Source: Thermovenabulum sp049723235 (GTDB lineage: Bacteria; Bacillota; Thermosediminibacteria; Thermosediminibacterales; Thermosediminibacteraceae). Taken from it: 64,000 nucleotides of DNA. The translations under genes were made by a program, and so were the position numbers. The first letter of the stretch is position 1, and every line of letters starts with the position of its first letter. The notes below the pieces were generated by a model. That model saw nothing but the letters and a program-made list of their open reading frames with translations. It made no database searches and was not told the origin of the DNA. The stretch spans positions 1 to 64,000 of the forward strand of contig NZ_JBNARB010000011.1 of assembly GCF_049723235.1 (NCBI RefSeq), read 5' to 3'. Below are positions 1 through 7,836 of this stretch, piece after piece.

Positions 1-45
1 CTGTTAACCGGAGGGTCGCAGGTTCGAATCCTGCTCGGGGAGCCA
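1..45 (+). tRNA. tRNA-Asn (GTT), 3' part only
   Basis: The window opens inside a tRNA. The visible part holds the anticodon loop CTGTTAA (anticodon GTT), the 3' anticodon strand, a T arm (GCAGG, loop TTCGAAT, CCTGC), the 3' acceptor strand TCGGGGA, the discriminator G and an encoded CCA at 43-45. The 5' half lies outside the window, so pairing of the acceptor and D arms cannot be checked. Confidence 0.85.
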
Positions 46-63
46 ATTTTTTTTTTATGCAAT

Positions 64-99
64 AAAAAAGCTATTGGAGATTTTCCAATAGCTTTTTTT
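64..99 (+). terminator. Rho-independent terminator after tRNA-Asn
   Basis: A 10-bp inverted repeat (AGCTATTGGA / TCCAATAGCT) with a short loop is followed by a run of seven T. It lies directly behind the tRNA and ends that transcript. The A-run on its left could also let it work in the other direction. Confidence 0.85.
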
Positions 100-194
100 A
101 TCTTTTATAGGATGTTTTACAGGACATGCACATAAAAATATTTAATGCAAAGGTTATATTATAAAAAATTAAAAATGATAAAGGAGAAAATAAT

Positions 195-437
195 ATGACA
201 GAATCAGTAAAAAATGTAGTTGTTGAAGAAGTAAGCAAGCAAATAATTGAAAATGCTACAACCATCCCTTGTTCTGAAGGTATGCTTGGCAAAATAGCAG
301 TTACTGGGTTCATCGATGTAGAAAAATTAATCAAAGTATGCGGATATAAAACAAAATTCTACTTTTTGGAAAAGAAACTGCCATTTTCTTATGTGCTTCT
401 AAATTTGGATCCTGTTCGGGAAAGAGATGAACAATAA
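195..437 (+). CDS. Small hypothetical protein, 80 aa
   Basis: This is a short reading frame with a good ribosome site (AAAGGAG about 9 bases before ATG). The product is mixed in charge, with no membrane segment and two cysteines (about residues 26 and 49) that do not form a clear metal motif. The N-terminal third looks helical; the middle (about residues 28-45) is more hydrophobic. It stands alone between the tRNA terminator and a hairpin at 506-531, so it is probably its own transcript. I do not recognise the family. The ribosome site and isolated position favour a real gene, but function is unknown. Confidence 0.5.
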   Translation: MTESVKNVVVEEVSKQIIENATTIPCSEGMLGKIAVTGFIDVEKLIKVCGYKTKFYFLEKKLPFSYVLLNLDPVRERDEQ

Positions 438-505
438 TACGTTTAAAGTAATCTATAAAAAAATTAGCTTTATAGTGTAAACATAGGATAACGAATAATC
501 AGGTG

Positions 506-531
506 GGATGCTGAATCAAAAATCAGCAGCC
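506..531. terminator. Hairpin between converging genes, probable terminator
   Basis: GGATGCTGA and TCAGCAGCC form a 9-base stem with one mismatch around an 8-base loop, followed by CTTTATT. It lies just beyond the stop of the minus-strand FmdB gene and downstream of the 80-aa gene, so it may end either transcript. The T-run is weak. Confidence 0.45.
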
Positions 532-535
532 TTTA

Positions 536-769
536 TTACTTATTGTTTTCATTAGTCGAATTGCTATTGTCAAAAGATTTTGTTTCATTTTTATGCACAT
601 AATCTGTTATATGAAAACCCGATCCCTTAAAAACCAGGCCGACATTTCGGCTTATTATTCTTTTTACAGGTCCACCGCATTTTGGACAGGAAGACAGAGG
701 AGATTCTTTTATATTTTGCTCGTATTCAAAGTCACCGCAAACTGCACATCTATAATCGTACATTGGCAT
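536..769 (-). CDS. FmdB-family zinc-ribbon protein
   Basis: The 77-aa product begins MPMYDYRCAVCG and has two CxxC pairs (CAVC near residue 8 and CPKC near residue 28), the zinc-ribbon pattern of the FmdB/putative regulatory protein family. The tail after about residue 55 is polar and Asn/Ser-rich, probably disordered. The ATG at 769 is chosen because AGGAGGT lies 9 bases upstream; an in-frame extension to 811 has no ribosome site. The family was named from a gene next to formamidase, but its biochemical role is unsettled, so a regulatory function should not be assumed. It is transcribed divergently from the radical SAM gene at 929. Confidence 0.85.
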   Translation of the reverse strand: MPMYDYRCAVCGDFEYEQNIKESPLSSCPKCGGPVKRIISRNVGLVFKGSGFHITDYVHKNETKSFDNSNSTNENNK

Positions 770-928
770 GGTCGTTGCACCTCCTGAAAAATATAGATTT
801 TTAATTATCAATAAAATTTATACTCTGTTTTTAATTAATAGTCAAGTTGTTTTAATTCAGAAGCTATTATGATAAAATGTATTAATGTATTGGATAAATT
901 ATAAATATAATACGAAAGGGTGTAGGTT

Positions 929-2299
929 TTGAAGGGGCAAATTCATGCCTTTAAAATATTTGATAAAAATCTTGTTCTGGATGTGGGAAGCGGTTCAATA
1001 TTTGAGGTGGATAATATTGCATATGAGGTGTTAAAGCTATTTGAAGAAGGCTGTAATGAAGAAGAAATTACTAAAAGATTGGCAGGAGTAATTGATTTAA
1101 AAGAAATTGAGGAGGCCCTGGAGGAGATTAACCAACTAATCAAAGAAGGTATTATCCTCAGTGAAACAAATGCTGAATCCATTTTAAATAAGATAAAAAA
1201 TGAAAATAGGGTGAAAGCATTGTGTTTAAATATAGCCCATGATTGTAATCTTTTTTGCAGATACTGTTTTGCTTCGAAAGGAGATTATAATTTAAAAAGG
1301 AACATAATGTCAAAAGAAGTGGGTGAAAAGGCTATTGATTTCCTTTTAAAAAATTCAGGGGATTTAAAGAATCTTGAAATTGATTTTTTTGGTGGAGAGC
1401 CGTTGATTGCTTACGATACGGTAAAACATATTATAGAGTATGCACGTTTTAAAGAAAAAAATTACGGGAAGAAAATAAAGTTTACCATTACGACCAATGC
1501 ATTGCTTTTGGATGATGAAAAAATAAAATTCCTCAACGAAAATATGGACAACATAGTAATGAGCTTGGATGGTAGAAAAGAAGTAAACGACAGGATGAGG
1601 GTGAGAATTGATGGTAAAGGGAGTTACGATGATATTCTCCCAAATATAATAAAATTAACGGAATTGAGAAAGAAGGATAATAAATCCTATTATATAAGGG
1701 GAACATTTACAAGGTACAACCTTGATTTTGCTGAGGATGTAAAACATCTATCCGATTTAGGATTTTCAGAAATATCCATAGAACCGGTTCTCGCAGAAAA
1801 AGAGGATTACGAAATAAGGGAGGAAGATCTAAATATAATATACGATCAATATGAAAAAATAGTGGAAGAATTTTTAAATAGAAAGAACAGCAATAAGAAA
1901 TTCAGGTTTTACCATTTCAATATAAACCTTTATAAAGGACCCTGTATATATAAAAGGATTATTGCCTGTGGTGCGGGAAGGGAATATTTTGCCGTATCAC
2001 CGGAGGGAGATATTTATCCTTGCCACCAATTTGTAGGATTGGAAGAATTTAAAATGGGAAATGTATCCCGGGGAGACCTGGATGAAAATATAAGGGATAA
2101 ATTCAAAAATACACATATTTTCTCAAAAGAAGATTGTATAAATTGCTGGGCGAAATTTTTCTGCAGCGGAGGTTGCAGTGCATATAATTATAAGAAAAAT
2201 AAAGATTTGAATATACCTGATAAAATATTTTGCAGGATGCAGAAAAAAAGGATTGAATGCGCTCTTTATTTAAATTTTTTAAATCAGCAGGATGCATGA
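929..2299 (+). CDS. scfB: SCIFF peptide radical SAM maturase (SPASM domain)
   Basis: This 456-aa protein has an N-terminal peptide-recognition (RRE-like) region over about residues 1-95, a radical SAM core with the cluster motif CNLFCRYC (about residues 106-113), and a C-terminal SPASM/twitch domain with many cysteines (CGAG, YPCHQF, DCINCW, FFCSGGC, FCRM). The layout and opening match the maturases that form Cys-Thr thioether bonds in the short 'six Cys in forty-five' (SCIFF) peptides of Clostridia (CteB/Tte1186 group). The start is TTG behind AAAGGGTG. The precursor gene, normally just upstream, is not here. The natural role of SCIFF peptides is unknown. Confidence 0.88.
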   Translation: MKGQIHAFKIFDKNLVLDVGSGSIFEVDNIAYEVLKLFEEGCNEEEITKRLAGVIDLKEIEEALEEINQLIKEGIILSETNAESILNKIKNENRVKALCLNIAHDCNLFCRYCFASKGDYNLKRNIMSKEVGEKAIDFLLKNSGDLKNLEIDFFGGEPLIAYDTVKHIIEYARFKEKNYGKKIKFTITTNALLLDDEKIKFLNENMDNIVMSLDGRKEVNDRMRVRIDGKGSYDDILPNIIKLTELRKKDNKSYYIRGTFTRYNLDFAEDVKHLSDLGFSEISIEPVLAEKEDYEIREEDLNIIYDQYEKIVEEFLNRKNSNKKFRFYHFNINLYKGPCIYKRIIACGAGREYFAVSPEGDIYPCHQFVGLEEFKMGNVSRGDLDENIRDKFKNTHIFSKEDCINCWAKFFCSGGCSAYNYKKNKDLNIPDKIFCRMQKKRIECALYLNFLNQQDA

Positions 2300-2477
2300 C
2301 AAATTTTTTATTGAAGTAAAAAAATACAAAAAATGATATAATTTGTAAAAAATTAATGAAAAATGAAGCCATCAGGCAATATATATTAAAATATTAAAAA
2401 AATGATAGTTTGCTAATTGAATACTAAATTGTTAGAATAACTTTGTTATTATAAAAAATAAAGGGGAAAAATTAACA

Positions 2478-2657
2478 ATGCATTTTAAAAATTCTCTTGA
2501 GAAAAAAATCTTTGAATTAAAAAGGGAGTTGTATGAAAAATTAAACGAAAAACCTTTTCTGGAAACTGACATTTACCTTCTAAGCCAAAAACTTGACCTT
2601 TTGATACTGGCGTACCAAAAAAGATATTTAGCAAAGAATAAAATAATTTTTGAGTAG
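2478..2657 (+). CDS. Spo0E-like aspartyl-phosphate phosphatase, 59 aa
   Basis: This short gene starts at ATG 2478 behind AAGGGG and ends at TAG 2655-2657. The product has the Spo0E-family signature LSQKLDLLILAYQK (residues 35-48), matching the SQxLDxLIxxY motif in which the Asp is catalytic. Residues 1-24 would form the first helix of the two-helix hairpin. In bacilli, Spo0E-type proteins remove phosphate from Spo0A~P and delay sporulation; the same role is inferred here. Its size is normal for the family. A terminator follows at 2668, so it is probably monocistronic. Confidence 0.8.
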   Translation: MHFKNSLEKKIFELKRELYEKLNEKPFLETDIYLLSQKLDLLILAYQKRYLAKNKIIFE

Positions 2658-2667
2658 TGCACAAAAG

Positions 2668-2692
2668 ACGCTGCATCAAAGCAGCGTTTTTT
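2668..2692 (+). terminator. Rho-independent terminator after the Spo0E-like gene
   Basis: ACGCTGC / GCAGCGT form a perfect 7-bp GC-rich stem with a 6-base loop, followed by TTTTTT. It lies 10 bases after the stop codon of the Spo0E-like gene. Confidence 0.9.
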
Positions 2693-2755
2693 ACTTTACT
2701 TTTAATATAAATTTTATTAATATTCAATTATAGAAAAATATAAGGGGTGTTTTAC

Positions 2756-4141
2756 ATGGAACTTTATGACATTAATGATGTCGAGAAATTTGATAGACAG
2801 GAAGTGAAGAAACTTTATTCGGATTACGTAAATCCCGGACTTGCTTCTATGATAGGATTATTGAACTTTGACAGGGTTTATGTCCGGGCAAAAGGTGCAT
2901 ACGTATGGGATAAAGAAGGCGAGAAATACATAGATTTTCTGGGTGCTTATGGAGCAATAAATTTAGGCCATAATCCTGATGAAGTCATAGATGCTTTAAA
3001 AGAGGTTTTTGAAAGACCAAATTTATTACAAGCGACAATTAATCCTTTTGCGGCTGCTCTGGGTGCCAATCTTTCAAAAATAGCTCCCCAGGGTCTAAAG
3101 CATTCTTTTTTCTGCAATAGCGGAGCCGAGGCGGTAGAAGGGGCATTAAAGACTGCAAGAGCAGCTACCGGGAGAAAGAAAATTATTTCCTGTGAAGGTT
3201 CTTTCCATGGAAAGACTTTTGGAGCTTTATCAGCGACGGGCAGGACCAAATATCAGGGGCCTTTTATGCCATTGGTTCCCGAATTTGAAAGAGTGCCTTA
3301 TGGGGATATAAAGGCATTAGAAGAAAAATTAAAAAATCGCGATGTAGCGGGATTTATAGTTGAACCAATTCAGGGAGAGGGTGGAGTTATAGTACCTCCT
3401 TCTGGATATTTGAAAAGGGCAAGGGAACTTTGCACTGAATACGGAACACTGCTTATTATGGATGAGATTCAAACAGGATTTGGAAGAACGGGAAAAATGT
3501 TTGCGTGCCAGCATGAAGGAATTACCCCGGATATTATGTGTGTGGCAAAATCATTGGGAGGAGGAGTAATGCCCATCGGAGCATTTATAACCAGGGATGA
3601 GGTATGGGAAAGGGCTTATGGAGGATTCGATAAAAGTTTGCTGCACACATCAACATTTGGGGGAAATACTTTTGCCTGTGCCGCTGCCATAGCATCGATT
3701 AATGCTATTGTAAAGAAAAACCTTTCAGAAAGAGCCGAAAAGTTAGGGAATTATTTCCTCGAAGGACTGAAATCCTTAAAAGACCGGTATTCTATAATTA
3801 AGGAAGTTAGAGGGAAGGGGTTATTAATAGGTATTGAGTTCGAACAGCCAAAGAGCGGAATTTTGAATACTATCACAGGTGGTGCCGTAAATAAATTTTA
3901 CGGAGAATTTACAGGGGCTATTGTAGCAGGTGAACTATTGAATAAGCATAAGATTATAACAGCTTATACTTTAAATAATCCCAATGTAATAAGACTTGAG
4001 CCTCCGCTTATTATAGAAAAGGAGGATATTGATTACGCTCTTAACGCCTTGGAAGATATATTATCCAAAAATAGCGGCTTTTTAAATATAACTGTAAACG
4101 CTGCAAAAACAGTGTTTGGCTCTATTTTTTCAAAAAAGTAA
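2756..4141 (+). CDS. Class III PLP aminotransferase, putrescine/ornithine type
   Basis: The 461-aa product is a fold-type I, class III aminotransferase. Visible hallmarks are FFCNSGAEAVEGALK, the aromatic/His stretch SFHGKTFGALSATGR, EPIQGEGGV, the cofactor-binding LLIMDEIQTGFGRTG and the Schiff-base lysine in CVAKSLGGG (about residue 265). Length and motifs fit the putrescine/ornithine/acetylornithine aminotransferase group; overall it looks closest to the putrescine (YgjG-like) branch, but the amino donor cannot be decided from sequence. The extended N-terminus (about 40 residues before the first conserved segment) fits that branch. ATG 2756 is preferred over GTG 2747 because AAGGGGTG is correctly spaced only for the former. 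It is flanked by terminators, so it is a single-gene transcript. Confidence 0.85.
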   Translation: MELYDINDVEKFDRQEVKKLYSDYVNPGLASMIGLLNFDRVYVRAKGAYVWDKEGEKYIDFLGAYGAINLGHNPDEVIDALKEVFERPNLLQATINPFAAALGANLSKIAPQGLKHSFFCNSGAEAVEGALKTARAATGRKKIISCEGSFHGKTFGALSATGRTKYQGPFMPLVPEFERVPYGDIKALEEKLKNRDVAGFIVEPIQGEGGVIVPPSGYLKRARELCTEYGTLLIMDEIQTGFGRTGKMFACQHEGITPDIMCVAKSLGGGVMPIGAFITRDEVWERAYGGFDKSLLHTSTFGGNTFACAAAIASINAIVKKNLSERAEKLGNYFLEGLKSLKDRYSIIKEVRGKGLLIGIEFEQPKSGILNTITGGAVNKFYGEFTGAIVAGELLNKHKIITAYTLNNPNVIRLEPPLIIEKEDIDYALNALEDILSKNSGFLNITVNAAKTVFGSIFSKK

Positions 4142-4144
4142 TAT

Positions 4145-4182
4145 AAAAAATTAAGGCTGGTACATTACCAGCCTTAATTTTA
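4145..4182. terminator. Bidirectional terminator between converging genes
   Basis: AATTAAGGCTGGTA and its complement TACCAGCCTTAATT form a long perfect stem with a 3-base loop. An A-run on the left and a T-run on the right let it serve both the aminotransferase gene and the converging minus-strand gene, whose stop codon overlaps its right edge. Confidence 0.9.
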
Positions 4183-4824
4183 AGGGCAATTTTTGTGAAG
4201 GAAAACGGTATTTTCTCTATTTGTAAAAAACCTCAGAATTTTTACCGGCGAGTTTTTTAAGATTTTTTTTCCGCATTTTAAGCATATAAAATTATTATCA
4301 GCCGGCAATATCCCGTAGCTAATATTAATATCAACTGCACCGTATTTTTTCCAGCTTTTCCAACCGGTCTTACAAAGTTTTATTCTATTTTCATAATCGG
4401 CAAAAACCCATTTTAAAAGCTTATGGAAGTGAAAGGGGTATTTGGTATAAATTATATAATCCTTTGGAAGACCCAGGGATACGATATGATTTGAAAAAGC
4501 ATTTTCTACTTCAGTTTGCAATTTGCCCTCAATTTTTATACTTTTAAAATTATATCCATTCATAGACAGATATTCTCTAACCTTATCAAATATATATCCT
4601 CTGCACACTAAGATTTCTTCTTTTTTGTTTACACCGTAAGAATGAAAAAACTTTTTGACAATGTTTACAGCAAATTTTTGGTATTCTTTTTCTTTGAAAT
4701 TAATATCGTTGAAAAATTCCACGGGAATTAAGTCATAATAAAAAAAATCCTTTTCTTTATGGTAAAATCCAATGCATACACCGCCTATTAAGCTTCCGCT
4801 TCCGGCATCATCAATGTATATCAT
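4180..4824 (-). CDS. Conserved-looking hypothetical protein, 214 aa
   Basis: The start is ATG 4824 with GGAG 8 bases upstream. The product opens IYIDDAGSGSLIGGV, which looks like the first strand of an RNase H-type fold (an acidic residue in a short strand followed by Gly/Ser), but no complete catalytic set can be assigned. The C-terminal quarter has CLKCGKK (about residues 180-186) and a final HKNC, which may together bind a metal. Aromatic residues are abundant in the middle. It has no membrane segment or signal peptide. The gene is alone on the minus strand between a terminator and tRNA-Pro. I do not recognise the family; the RNase H-like idea is only a suggestion. Confidence 0.6.
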   Translation of the reverse strand: MIYIDDAGSGSLIGGVCIGFYHKEKDFFYYDLIPVEFFNDINFKEKEYQKFAVNIVKKFFHSYGVNKKEEILVCRGYIFDKVREYLSMNGYNFKSIKIEGKLQTEVENAFSNHIVSLGLPKDYIIYTKYPFHFHKLLKWVFADYENRIKLCKTGWKSWKKYGAVDINISYGILPADNNFICLKCGKKILKNSPVKILRFFTNRENTVFLHKNCP

Positions 4825-4864
4825 AACGACAGCTCCAGGTTTAAGTTTGAATAATAAAAAAAAA

Positions 4865-4941
4865 TGGTCGGGGCGGCGGGACTTGAACCCACGACCTTTC
4901 GGACCCGAACCGAACGCGCTACCAAACTGCGCTACGCCCCG
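4865..4941 (-). tRNA. tRNA-Pro (CGG)
   Basis: The 77-base gene folds fully on the minus strand: acceptor CGGGGCG pairs with CGCCCCG, discriminator A, encoded CCA. The anticodon arm is TTCGG / CCGAA around TTCGGGT, which gives anticodon CGG (proline). The T arm is GTGGG / CCCGC around TTCAAGT. In the minus direction a T-run directly follows the CCA. Confidence 0.95.
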
Positions 4942-5019
4942 ACGCTCTTAATTATACTATAAACCCATGGGAATTTCAATAGTAACACATTAATTAAAAA
5001 TTGGCCTCTTGAATATATT

Positions 5020-5047
5020 TTGAACAAAAATTTTTTGTTTATATATT
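5020..5047 (+). promoter_or_regulatory. Possible sigma-A promoter for ymfF-ymfH
   Basis: TTGAAC (5020-5025) and TATATT (5042-5047) are separated by 16 bases in the AT-rich region between tRNA-Pro and ymfF. A second, weaker pair (TTCACA 5057, TTATAA 5081) lies closer to the gene. Matches this good are common in AT-rich DNA, so the choice is tentative. Otherwise the 4942-5139 gap shows nothing distinctive. Confidence 0.35.
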
Positions 5048-5139
5048 TATTTTTCTTTCACATATACTAAAAAAAGGTTATTATAAAAATATGTTCCAGA
5101 TTATGCTAAACCAACTCATTTTACGGGGAGGTATTGATT

Positions 5140-6408
5140 TTGGAAAGATTTATAAAAAAAAGATTGGATAATGGTTTAAATGTTTATTTATATCCGACAA
5201 AAAAATTTAAAACCTTAACTTTTTCCTTTTTTATTCATCGAAATCTGGAAAAAGAGAATGCTACTAAAAATGCTTTATTGCCCTTTGTCTTAAAGAGGGG
5301 AACAAAAAGTTTACCCACTGCGAGAAAATTATCGAGGTATTTAGAATCTCTTTACGGAGCGGACTTGGGAGCCGATGTGGTAAAAAAGGGTGAAAGGCAT
5401 ATAATACAAATACTTTTGGATGTGGTCAATCCGGATTATTTAGGGCAGAATGGAGACTTTTTAGATAAATGCCTTGAAATTTTCAGAGAGATGATACTGG
5501 AACCCTATTTAGAAGAGGGTAGTTTTAAAAAAGAATACGTGGAACAAGAAAAAGATGTTTTAAAAAGGATCATAGAGTCCTTGTTTAATGATAAATATAA
5601 CTATGCTATAGAACGGTGTTTGCAGGAAATGTGCAAGGATGAGCCATATTCTATATATAAGTATGGTAGCATTGATGATTTAGCTGGTATCAATGAAAAA
5701 AATTTGTATGAGTATTATCTGGAAATTATTAAAACTTCCCCTATGGACGTCTTCGTGGTAGGGGATTTTAATGTGGAAACAATATGTGAAAAACTAAATA
5801 ACTTATTTAAATTCCAGCACAGTGAAATACCGTTGAAACCGGTATCGGTAAAAAAAGAAATCCTTGAAGAAAGATTTGTGGAAGAAAAGCAGGATGTAAA
5901 TCAGGGTAAACTTTCTATTGGTCTTAGAACCAATGTAAAATACGGTGATGAGGATTTTTACGCATTATTAGTTTTAAATAGTATCCTTGGAGGAGGTCCT
6001 TATTCTAAACTTTTTCAAAATGTGCGGGAAAAAGCAAGCTTAGCTTATTATGCCTTTTCAAGGTTGGAAAAATCCAAAGGCATAATGCTGATTAGCAGCG
6101 GAATAGATTTTGAAAATCTTGATAAAGCTATTGATATTATTAAAATTCAGTTGGAAGATATAAAAAAAGGAAACATTACCAATTACGAGTACGAAAGTTC
6201 TTTAAAGGATTTAATTAATTCTCTTAAGCAGGCCAAGGATAGCGCTCCATCTATAATATCGTTATTTTTAGATGGTGTAATAAACAAAATAGAGGAAAAT
6301 ATTGACGATTATATTGAAAAGATAAGAAGGGTGACAATAGATGATGTGGTAAGGGTTGCACAAAATATTAAGCTCGATACAATTTATTTTTTAAATAAAA
6401 AGGACTAA
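5140..6408 (+). CDS. ymfF: M16 peptidase-like protein YmfF (no zinc motif)
   Basis: This 422-aa protein shows the M16 (pitrilysin/processing peptidase) two-lobe pattern, opening with KRLDNGLNVYLYP and having a second-half signature LGGGPYSKLFQNVREKASLAYYA. The zinc-binding HxxEH motif expected near residue 50 is replaced by ALLPFVLKRGTKS, so it should lack peptidase activity. It pairs with the active-site-bearing ymfH directly downstream, as in the ymfF/ymfH pairs of Firmicutes; in M16 heterodimers one subunit is often inactive. The pair has been linked in annotation to elongation factor P modification in bacilli, not tested here. TTG 5140 is chosen because GGGGAGGT is spaced for it, whereas TTG 5134 is too close. 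Confidence 0.85.
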   Translation: MERFIKKRLDNGLNVYLYPTKKFKTLTFSFFIHRNLEKENATKNALLPFVLKRGTKSLPTARKLSRYLESLYGADLGADVVKKGERHIIQILLDVVNPDYLGQNGDFLDKCLEIFREMILEPYLEEGSFKKEYVEQEKDVLKRIIESLFNDKYNYAIERCLQEMCKDEPYSIYKYGSIDDLAGINEKNLYEYYLEIIKTSPMDVFVVGDFNVETICEKLNNLFKFQHSEIPLKPVSVKKEILEERFVEEKQDVNQGKLSIGLRTNVKYGDEDFYALLVLNSILGGGPYSKLFQNVREKASLAYYAFSRLEKSKGIMLISSGIDFENLDKAIDIIKIQLEDIKKGNITNYEYESSLKDLINSLKQAKDSAPSIISLFLDGVINKIEENIDDYIEKIRRVTIDDVVRVAQNIKLDTIYFLNKKD

Positions 6409-6433
6409 ATCAATGTACGGGAAGGTGAATTTA

Positions 6434-7702
6434 ATGAAGCTTTTAGATGGCATGGTAAAAAAGGTTCTGGGAAATGGGCTAAAAGTTTTTATACTCCCCA
6501 TGAAAAATTACAACAAGACCATTGCGGTGTATTCTACAAAATATGGTTCGATAGATAGTGAATTTATACTTCCGGGATCTGAGGAAAAAATAAAAGTGCC
6601 CGAGGGAATTGCTCATTTTTTGGAGCACAAAATGTTTGATATGGAATACGGAAATGCGTTCGATAAATTTTCAGAATTAGGTGCGGAAAGCAATGCCTTT
6701 ACCAGTTATAACAATACAACTTATTATTTTTCTACCACATCAAACTTTTACGAATCTTTAAAAGTCCTGCTGGATTTCGTAGAAACACCCTATTTTACTG
6801 AGGAGAGCGTAGAAAAGGAGAAGGGCATAATTACTCAAGAACTCAAAATGTACGAAGATGATCCCGATTGGCAGGTATATTTAAACCTCTTAAAGTCTCT
6901 TTATCATGCATTTCCTGTTAGGATTGATATAGGTGGTACTGTAGAGTCCATTCAAAGAATAAATACGGAATTACTCTATAAATGCTACAATACCTTTTAT
7001 CATCCAAGTAATATGGTATTATTCATAATTGGACCCGTTGAAGCAAAAGAGGTTTTAGAATTTGTAGAAAATCACGAAGAAAAACGAAACCTGGAATCTC
7101 AAAAAGAAATTAAAAGGATATATCCTGAAGAACCCAAAACTGTCTTTCAAAAAGAAATAAAAATACGCCACTCGGTAACACAGCCATTATTGCTCCTGGG
7201 TTTCAAAGATATTGATACGGGCTATGATGGAGAGAAATTATTAAAAAAAGATATTATAATGGGCATACTGCTTGAAATTATGTTCGGCAAGAGCTCTGAA
7301 ACCTATGAGCGACTTTATGAAGCTGGATTAATTGATGATAGATTTGGTTTTTCCTTTGAGGCTTATAAAGATTACGGTTTTTGTACAATAGGTGGAAATA
7401 CCAGGGATCCAGAAAAATTGGCAAAAGAAATTATAAAAAATATAAATAATTTTAAAACTAAGGGAATAAGCAGGGAAGATTTTAAAATTATTAAGAGGAA
7501 ATTTAAGGGAGATTTTATTCAAAGTTTGAATTCCCTGGATTTTATAGCAAATTCCTTCATTTCCTATTACCATAGAGGAATTGATATGTTTGATTTTCCC
7601 TTAGCTTTAGAAGAGCTAAGCTTTGATGAAGTGGTAAATTATATTGAAAGCTTTTTTGATGAGGATAGAATGTCAATTTCAATGGTTCTTCCCAAAGGCT
7701 AA
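6434..7702 (+). CDS. ymfH: M16-family zinc metallopeptidase YmfH
   Basis: The 422-aa product carries the inverted zinc motif HFLEH at residues 61-65, with the downstream glutamate expected in the ETPYFTEESVEKEKGIITQE region. The rest follows the M16 fold, with conserved YHPSNMVLFIIGP in the first lobe. It follows ymfF after a 25-base gap and presumably forms a heterodimer with it. ATG 6434 is preferred over ATG 6413 because GGGAAGGTG is correctly placed for it. A strong terminator follows, so ymfF-ymfH is a two-gene operon. The substrate is unknown. Confidence 0.9.
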   Translation: MKLLDGMVKKVLGNGLKVFILPMKNYNKTIAVYSTKYGSIDSEFILPGSEEKIKVPEGIAHFLEHKMFDMEYGNAFDKFSELGAESNAFTSYNNTTYYFSTTSNFYESLKVLLDFVETPYFTEESVEKEKGIITQELKMYEDDPDWQVYLNLLKSLYHAFPVRIDIGGTVESIQRINTELLYKCYNTFYHPSNMVLFIIGPVEAKEVLEFVENHEEKRNLESQKEIKRIYPEEPKTVFQKEIKIRHSVTQPLLLLGFKDIDTGYDGEKLLKKDIIMGILLEIMFGKSSETYERLYEAGLIDDRFGFSFEAYKDYGFCTIGGNTRDPEKLAKEIIKNINNFKTKGISREDFKIIKRKFKGDFIQSLNSLDFIANSFISYYHRGIDMFDFPLALEELSFDEVVNYIESFFDEDRMSISMVLPKG

Positions 7703-7709
7703 ACTGACT

Positions 7710-7744
7710 AAAATAGATGGGCAAAAACCCATCTATTTTTTTTT
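7710..7744 (+). terminator. Rho-independent terminator after ymfH
   Basis: AAATAGATGGG / CCCATCTATTT form an 11-bp stem with a 6-base loop, ending in a run of T. It separates the peptidase pair from the dcw cluster. Confidence 0.9.
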
Positions 7745-7749
7745 AATCT

Positions 7750-7779
7750 TTGAAGGATTTTTACAACCTTTCGTAGAAT
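7750..7779 (+). promoter_or_regulatory. Likely promoter of the dcw cluster (mraZ promoter)
   Basis: TTGAAG (7750-7755) and TAGAAT (7774-7779) are 18 bases apart, a fair sigma-A match. Transcription would start around 7786, inside the AAAGTGG repeats, so MraZ bound there would block initiation or escape. An alternative pair is TTTACA (7760) with TAAAGT (7783). Confidence 0.5.
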
Positions 7780-7783
7780 AGAT

Positions 7784-7810
7784 AAAGTGGTGAAAAGTGG
7801 TAGAAAGTGG
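7784..7810 (+). promoter_or_regulatory. MraZ operator: three AAAGTGG repeats, 10-bp period
   Basis: The heptamer AAAGTGG occurs at 7784-7790, 7794-7800 and 7804-7810, exactly one helical turn apart and just before mraZ. This is the arrangement described for MraZ binding boxes (GTG-containing repeats with 10-bp spacing in Mollicutes and other bacteria), where the ring-shaped MraZ oligomer contacts successive repeats. Autoregulation of the cluster is inferred from that. Confidence 0.85.
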
Positions 7811-7836
7811 GATAAAAATAAGGGGAAGTGCAGAGA

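Noticed and set aside
195..437. SCIFF precursor peptide for the nearby maturase
   Set aside because: The 80-aa product has only two cysteines and no SCIFF-like Cys-rich core, and it is separated from scfB by an opposing gene.
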